A stretch of 64,000 nt of DNA, taken from NCBI RefSeq assembly GCF_902497785.1, contig NZ_CABVHK010000019.1, positions 62,001 to 126,000 of the forward strand. The letters are read 5' to 3'. The DNA comes from Pseudomonas fluorescens. GTDB taxonomy: Bacteria; Pseudomonadota; Gammaproteobacteria; Pseudomonadales; Pseudomonadaceae. A program made the position numbers and the translations under genes. This document shows, one piece after another, positions 59,557-64,000 of the stretch. Under the pieces are notes generated by a model, which was not told the origin of the DNA, did no database searches, and saw nothing but the letters and a program-made list of their open reading frames with translations. Within the stretch, counting starts at the first letter, position 1; every line of letters begins with the position of its first letter.

Positions 59557-60681
59557 ATGAGTGCAGTGAACAACGTTCTGATCGTGGGCGGTGGGATTGG
59601 TGGTTTGTGTGCGGCCATCGCGCTGCGACGCAAAGGGATTAACGTCGATTTGATTGAACTCAAATCCGAGTGGACGGTGTACGGCGTCGGGATCATCCAG
59701 CAGAGCAACGTGGTCCGCGAGATGGCCAAACTGGGCGTGCTCGACGGTTACCTCGACGCCGCCTACGCCTTCGAGGACGTCGCTATCTATGGCCCGGCCG
59801 GGCAGCAACTGGCGCGTATTCCGGGTCAGCGACTGGCGGGGCCGGAGTACCCGGCGAACGTCGGTATCTCGCGTCTGGCACTGCATAAAGTCCTCAGTGA
59901 AACCGCCCTCGAACTCGGTGCTCATGTGCGCCTGGGACTGAGCGTCGAAGCCCTGGACGACCAGGGCGAGCATGTTGACGTGCTGTTTACCGATGGCAGC
60001 CGCGGGCAGTACGACCTGGTGGTCGGTGCCGATGGTTTGTTCTCCAAAGTGCGCGACCTGCTGTTCGGCGACACCTACACCCCGCACTTCACCGGCCAGT
60101 CAGTGTGGCGCTACAACTTTGCGCGCGATCCGCGGATCGATCATCTCGCCAACTACCAGAGCGCCGACGGCAACGCGGGGCTGGTGCCGCTGGCCGGCGA
60201 CCTGATGTACCTGTTTCTGACCTCTCACGAGCCATCCAACCCCTGGATGGATCCCGCCACCATGGCCGAACAAATGCGCGAGCGCTTGCAGGGCTTTAGC
60301 GGCCTGATCGGCGAACTGCGCGAACAGATCACCGACAGCAGCCAGGTGGTTTACAAGCCCATGGAAGTGGTCTTCGTCAACGAGCCCTGGTATCGCGGTC
60401 GCGTGTTGCTGATCGGCGATGCCGCCCACGCGACCACACCGCACCTGGGCCAGGGTGCGGGCATGGCCATCGAAGATGCCATCGTTCTCAGTGAGGAACT
60501 GACCGGCCCCGCAGGCGTCGAGCAGCAGCTCCAGCGCTTTATGGAACGCCGTTTCGAACGCTGCAAATACATCAGTGAAAGCTCGGTGTTGGCCGGCGAC
60601 AAAGAGATGCAGCACGACCGCGATTTCGATCGCATCGGACTGGTCAAGCAGATGCTCGCCCGCACGGCCGAGCCGATCTGA
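59557..60681 (+). CDS. FAD-dependent aromatic monooxygenase (group A)
   Basis: A 374-residue flavoprotein of the salicylate/3-hydroxybenzoate hydroxylase type. FAD binding is by GGGIGG (11-16), the dual FAD/NADPH motif is VVGADGLFSKVR (about 154-165), and the GD motif is LLIGDAAHATTPHLGQGAGM (284-303). There is no membrane helix. It should hydroxylate a phenolic ring for cleavage by the upstream VOC protein. The substrate is not deducible. It lies 87 bp after the Rieske gene. Confidence 0.9.
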   Translation: MSAVNNVLIVGGGIGGLCAAIALRRKGINVDLIELKSEWTVYGVGIIQQSNVVREMAKLGVLDGYLDAAYAFEDVAIYGPAGQQLARIPGQRLAGPEYPANVGISRLALHKVLSETALELGAHVRLGLSVEALDDQGEHVDVLFTDGSRGQYDLVVGADGLFSKVRDLLFGDTYTPHFTGQSVWRYNFARDPRIDHLANYQSADGNAGLVPLAGDLMYLFLTSHEPSNPWMDPATMAEQMRERLQGFSGLIGELREQITDSSQVVYKPMEVVFVNEPWYRGRVLLIGDAAHATTPHLGQGAGMAIEDAIVLSEELTGPAGVEQQLQRFMERRFERCKYISESSVLAGDKEMQHDRDFDRIGLVKQMLARTAEPI

Positions 60682-60737
60682 TCGAGCCTGCAACTCTCCC
60701 ACAGCAGTTACCACTATAAAAACAAGAGGTTAACGCG

Positions 60738-62435
60738 ATGGTTAGCTCTACGACTGCGGCGCTCGCGCGCCGCCCGGTCAGCTCGTCTGCACCCTTTGCT
60801 TTCAGTCTTGCCGCGGTTTTGGTGCTGTGCAGTCAGGCAGCGCATGCTTTTCAGGTGGACACCGGCAACCCGGATTTCAAATTGCGTTGGGACAACACGG
60901 TCAAATACAGCGCCGCCTGGCGTACCCAGGATCCCAGCAGCAAACTGACCCAGGGGCAGGTGGCGCTCAATCAGGACGATGGCGACCGGGCGTTCAAAAA
61001 AGGCCTGATCTCCAATCGGACAGACATCCTTTCCGAACTGGATATGTCCTTCCAGAACGTCGGTGCGCGTTTGAGTGGCGCGGCGTGGTACGACACCGAA
61101 TACCAGAATGACAACGATAACGACGACCCGACGCGCGCCAACCAGCGTTCGGTGGCCTACAACGAGTTCACCGACGACACGCGCCACTTGCACGGCGGTG
61201 ACGGCGAATTGCTCGACGCATTTGTCTACTGGAACGGCGAGGTCGGCGAGCGCGCCACCTCCGTGCGCGCCGGCCGCCACGGTCTGATCTGGGGCGAAAG
61301 CCTGTTCTTTGGTGCCAACGGCATTGCCGGCGGTATGGCGCCGGTCGACGTGGTGAAAGCGCAGTCCGTCCCCAACACTCAGTTCAAGGAAATCACCCGC
61401 CCGGTCAATCAACTGTCGGGGACTTTCCAGCTGACCGACGACGTCTCGCTGGGCGCGTACTACCAGCTCGAATGGGAGGAGACGCGCCTGCCCGGCGCCG
61501 GCAGTTATTTCTCCACCAGCGACACGATTGGTGAAGGCAACGAACGGCTGATCGTCGGCGCACCGTTTCCGGCCTTTCTGGGCGGTAACCCGAGCAGTCC
61601 GGCGGCGTTCTACCACGGCAACGACAAGGAAGCGCGGAGTTCGGGGCAGGGCGGCCTGCAACTGAAATACAGCGCCGAGACCGTCGAATACGGGCTCTAC
61701 GCCATTCAGTATCACGATAAAACACCGAAGCTTTATCTCAAGCCATCCAGCGGCGCGCCGAATTTCAGCACCGGACAAATCGGCGAGTACTACTGGGTCT
61801 ATCCGGAAGATATCCGCGCCGTCGGGGCGAGTTTTTCCACCACGATGGACGAGTACAGTTTCGCCGGTGAAGCGTCGATGCGCTGGAACATGCCGCTGGT
61901 GTCCAACGGGCAAACCGTGTTGCCCGGCGTGGTCGCCGACAACGATGACGACGCGCTCTACGCTGTCGGCCGCACGGCTCACGTCAACCTCAACGTACTG
62001 GCGTCCTTCGGGCCGAACTTCCTGGCCAGAGAGTCGGGGTTTGTCGGGGAGATCGCCTGGAACCGTTTGCTCAATGTCACGAAAAACCGTGCCGCACTTG
62101 ACCCGAATGCCACCGATGACGGCCTCGGTTTCAAGATGGTTTACACCCCCACCTACCGTCAGTTCTTTTCCGGGATCGACATCAGCATTCCGCTCGGCCT
62201 TAGCTATTTTCCGCTGGGCAAGTCGGCCGTGGTCAGCTCGTTTGGCCCGGACAACGGCGGCGATATCAACATCGGTATTACCGCCACCTACCTGGACCGT
62301 GTCACTGCGGGCCTGACCTACACGCACTACTACGGCGCCGAGGACACCAACCTCAACGCGCTGAGCCAGTTCAATTACAAGCAATCGCTGAAGGATCGGG
62401 ATTACCTGGCCTTCTCCGTCAAGACCACGTTTTAA
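60738..62435 (+). CDS. DUF1302 outer-membrane protein
   Basis: A 565-residue exported protein. The signal peptide is about 1-38 (ending AAHA), and the mature part starts FQVDTGNPDFKLRWDNTVKYSAAWR, the DUF1302 hallmark. The sequence is rich in alternating amphipathic strands and ends in Phe (FSVKTTF), as outer-membrane beta-barrels do. DUF1302 genes nearly always sit with DUF1329 genes, as here, and have been linked to uptake or processing of hydrophobic substrates. It could be the outer-membrane entry route for the aromatic or terpenoid used by this cluster. Confidence 0.88.
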   Translation: MVSSTTAALARRPVSSSAPFAFSLAAVLVLCSQAAHAFQVDTGNPDFKLRWDNTVKYSAAWRTQDPSSKLTQGQVALNQDDGDRAFKKGLISNRTDILSELDMSFQNVGARLSGAAWYDTEYQNDNDNDDPTRANQRSVAYNEFTDDTRHLHGGDGELLDAFVYWNGEVGERATSVRAGRHGLIWGESLFFGANGIAGGMAPVDVVKAQSVPNTQFKEITRPVNQLSGTFQLTDDVSLGAYYQLEWEETRLPGAGSYFSTSDTIGEGNERLIVGAPFPAFLGGNPSSPAAFYHGNDKEARSSGQGGLQLKYSAETVEYGLYAIQYHDKTPKLYLKPSSGAPNFSTGQIGEYYWVYPEDIRAVGASFSTTMDEYSFAGEASMRWNMPLVSNGQTVLPGVVADNDDDALYAVGRTAHVNLNVLASFGPNFLARESGFVGEIAWNRLLNVTKNRAALDPNATDDGLGFKMVYTPTYRQFFSGIDISIPLGLSYFPLGKSAVVSSFGPDNGGDINIGITATYLDRVTAGLTYTHYYGAEDTNLNALSQFNYKQSLKDRDYLAFSVKTTF

Positions 62436-62447
62436 GAGGACTTGCGC

Positions 62448-63836
62448 ATGACTCCCAATAAAAACAATCCGGCATTCAAGCTCAAGGCACTCTGCTTCGC
62501 GCTGCTCGGCACCCTGGCCATCGGCAGCCAGTGGGCAGTGGGCGCCACGGCTGATGAAGCCGCCAAACTGTCGACAAGCCTGACCCCTATGGGGGCTGAA
62601 CGCGCCGGCAATGCCGACGGCACCATCCCGGCCTGGGACGGCGGTTACACCAAGGTCGATCCTTCGTTCAAACCTGGCGGAAAGCGCACCGATCCGTTTG
62701 CCGCGGACAAGCCAGTGTTCAGCATCACCTCGAAAAACCTCGCGCAATACGCCGGCAAACTCACCGACGGCACCCGGGAAATGTTCAAGCGTTTTCCGGA
62801 TACCTACCGCATCGATGTCTACCCGACTCGCCGCTCGGCCGCAGCGCCGCAGTGGGTGTATGACAACACGCTGAAAAACGCCACCCGCGCCAAACTCGTG
62901 GACAGCAGCGCCGGCCCGGTGCCCGAAGGCGCGTATGGCGGGATCCCGTTTCCAGTTCCCCACAACGGCGCCGAAGCCATGTGGAATCACATCCTGAACT
63001 GGCGGGGCACGTCCCTGGCGATGCATTTTCGTCACTACTTGATGACGGCCGATGGCAAGCAGGTGATGACCACCGACGGCCAGGCGATCCAGGAGATGCC
63101 GTATTACTACCAGGACGGTTCACCGGAAACCTTTGCCGGAGACTATTGGCTGTTCCGACTGCTCAACGTCGGCCCGCCGTTGCGCGCTGGCGAGCAGATC
63201 ATGGGCCGCACCAACATCAATGGCGACAAGTCCCAGGCCCACGTTTACCTGACCGGCCAACGACGGGTGCGCAAGCTGCCTAACGCCTGTTGCGATACGC
63301 CGACGCCAGCGACTGCCGGAGTGATGTCGTTCGATGAACTGAGCGTGTTTCAGGGCCGCATCGACCGCTTCGACTGGAAGCTGATCGGCAAGCAGGAGAT
63401 GTACATCCCCTACAACACCAACAAAGTGCAAACCACCGGAAAACCCGAAGACCTGTTTCTCGCCCACCACATGAACCCCGACTACGTGCGCTGGGAATTG
63501 CACCGGGTGTGGGTGGTCGAGGCCGATCTGGCACCGGGTAAGCGTCACCAATTGCCCAAGGGTCGTTACTACCTCGACGAAGACACCTGGCAAGCGATGT
63601 TGGGCGACCGCTGGGATGCCAACGGCCAACTGGCCAAGACCTTGTGGTCGTTGCCGGCCGTGCTCCCGGACCTGCCGGCACAAGCGCAATTGTCCTCAGG
63701 CTTTTACGACCTGACCTCCGGCGCCTGGTTTATCCAGAACGTCTACACCGGACTGCCTGAGCAGTACGGCGTGGTGGATCGCTACAAGGCTTCCGAGTTT
63801 TCGCCAGCGGCGATGGCGGGTGCCGGGGTTCGCTGA
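62448..63836 (+). CDS. DUF1329 exported protein
   Basis: A 462-residue protein with a signal peptide (about 1-32, cleaving near AVGATA). The DUF1329 hallmarks are LTPMGAERAGNADGTIPAWDGG and AYGGIPFPVPHNGAEAMWNH, with MNPDYVRWELHRVWVVEADL towards the C terminus. The fold is LolB-like/periplasmic-lipocalin in related structures, so handling of a hydrophobic ligand in the periplasm is plausible. It lies 12 bp after the DUF1302 gene with a good AGAGGA site; I start it at the ATG at 62448. Confidence 0.9.
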   Translation: MTPNKNNPAFKLKALCFALLGTLAIGSQWAVGATADEAAKLSTSLTPMGAERAGNADGTIPAWDGGYTKVDPSFKPGGKRTDPFAADKPVFSITSKNLAQYAGKLTDGTREMFKRFPDTYRIDVYPTRRSAAAPQWVYDNTLKNATRAKLVDSSAGPVPEGAYGGIPFPVPHNGAEAMWNHILNWRGTSLAMHFRHYLMTADGKQVMTTDGQAIQEMPYYYQDGSPETFAGDYWLFRLLNVGPPLRAGEQIMGRTNINGDKSQAHVYLTGQRRVRKLPNACCDTPTPATAGVMSFDELSVFQGRIDRFDWKLIGKQEMYIPYNTNKVQTTGKPEDLFLAHHMNPDYVRWELHRVWVVEADLAPGKRHQLPKGRYYLDEDTWQAMLGDRWDANGQLAKTLWSLPAVLPDLPAQAQLSSGFYDLTSGAWFIQNVYTGLPEQYGVVDRYKASEFSPAAMAGAGVR

Positions 63837-63842
63837 GTCGGG

Positions 63843-63872
63843 CCGGATCACGGTGTGTTGAGCGTGATCCGG
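63843..63872 (+). terminator. Hairpin between DUF1329 and the next gene
   Basis: CCGGATCACG and CGTGATCCGG form a perfect 10-bp stem with a 10-nt loop, followed by only three T. It may be an attenuator inside the operon. Confidence 0.6.
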
Positions 63873-63897
63873 TTTCACAGGTTTTTCGAGGTCGCAA

Positions 63898-64000
63898 ATG
63901 AACAGAATCTGTCGGCTGATAGGCCTTGCGGCACTGCCATGGATGGGGTGTTTGAGTCTGGCGCAGGCCGCTGCGGTGGGCGACACGCTGAGCACCCCGG
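63898..64000 (+). CDS. Start of an exported protein, cut by the window end
   Basis: The first 34 codons show a Sec signal peptide (MNRICRLIGLAALPWMGCLS with LAQAA as the cleavage region) and then AVGDTLSTP. GAGG precedes the ATG. In pseudomonads the gene after DUF1302-DUF1329 often encodes a YCF48/beta-propeller protein and then an RND transporter. I expect the same here, but cannot confirm it from this fragment. Confidence 0.65.
   Translation, partial: MNRICRLIGLAALPWMGCLSLAQAAAVGDTLSTP

Noticed and set aside
60714..63035. 773-residue minus-strand open frame opposite DUF1302/DUF1329
   Set aside because: It is an antisense shadow. The plus-strand proteins have signal peptides, family motifs and ribosome-binding sites.

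Overview
The window looks like chromosome of a Pseudomonas of the P. fluorescens group. The base composition is GC-rich. Doublets of the typical fluorescens REP palindrome (GTGGGAGCGAGCTTGCTCGCG type) sit between genes, and the gene content (many LysR/GlxA-type regulators, catabolic clusters, an NCS1 permease, an OpuC-type importer, DUF1302/DUF1329 outer-membrane partners) is typical of this group. I see no rRNA, tRNA, CRISPR array, prophage or complete insertion sequence. The region is a chain of independent catabolic and transport modules, each with its own regulator.

Layout. 0.2-2 kb: a HigB/RelE-type toxin-antitoxin pair and two small proteins. 2.1-8.1 kb: a minus-strand operon (flavin monooxygenase, RidA-like protein, DUF1028 protein, ArgE-type deacylase, NCS1 permease) with a second RidA gene divergent from it. 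8.2-11.5 kb: two MFS transporters and a convergent, overlapping LysR gene. 11.9-20.6 kb: a DUF485/ActP-type carboxylate symporter, cytochrome b561, two nitronate monooxygenases, a LysR regulator, a YiiM-type MOSC protein, a (methyl)malonate-semialdehyde dehydrogenase and a malonate-semialdehyde decarboxylase. 20.6-23.2 kb: a hybrid histidine kinase and a small lipoprotein. 24.1-28.8 kb: a LacI repressor with a clear operator, Gfo/Idh dehydrogenase, TIM-barrel isomerase and NupG-like permease. 29-31.5 kb: a GNAT-fold protein and a GT61 glycosyltransferase. 31.6-41 kb: two hydrolases, a GlxA regulator, a betaine-type ABC importer, an exported amidase and a LysR. 41.2-50.6 kb: YdiJ-type flavoprotein, NDH-2-like oxidoreductase, two-component genes and a GlxA regulator. 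50.7-54.1 kb: a secreted repeat protein, LysR, HbpS/GlcG-like protein and a binuclear amidohydrolase. 55.7-64 kb: an aromatic-type catabolic cluster (alpha/beta hydrolase, LysR, VOC protein, Rieske protein, FAD monooxygenase, DUF1302, DUF1329 and the start of another exported protein).

Main biological proposal. The 11.9-20.6 kb block fits growth on, or detoxification of, 3-nitropropionate or its nitronate. A short-carboxylate symporter would import it, nitronate monooxygenases would turn propionate-3-nitronate into malonate semialdehyde, and MmsA and the decarboxylase would take that to acetyl-CoA or acetaldehyde. A shared ATCA-N7-TGAT-like motif lies upstream of the importer operon, the LysR gene and mmsA. 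This assignment is inference from gene families and context.

Main structural finding. A roughly 330-nt element rich in hairpins occurs six times (23.3, 23.8, 46.7, 54.3, 54.8 and 55.3 kb), usually as inverted pairs around a REP doublet. One of its stems shows a compensatory base-pair change and a paired insertion between copies, which suggests selection for folded RNA or DNA.
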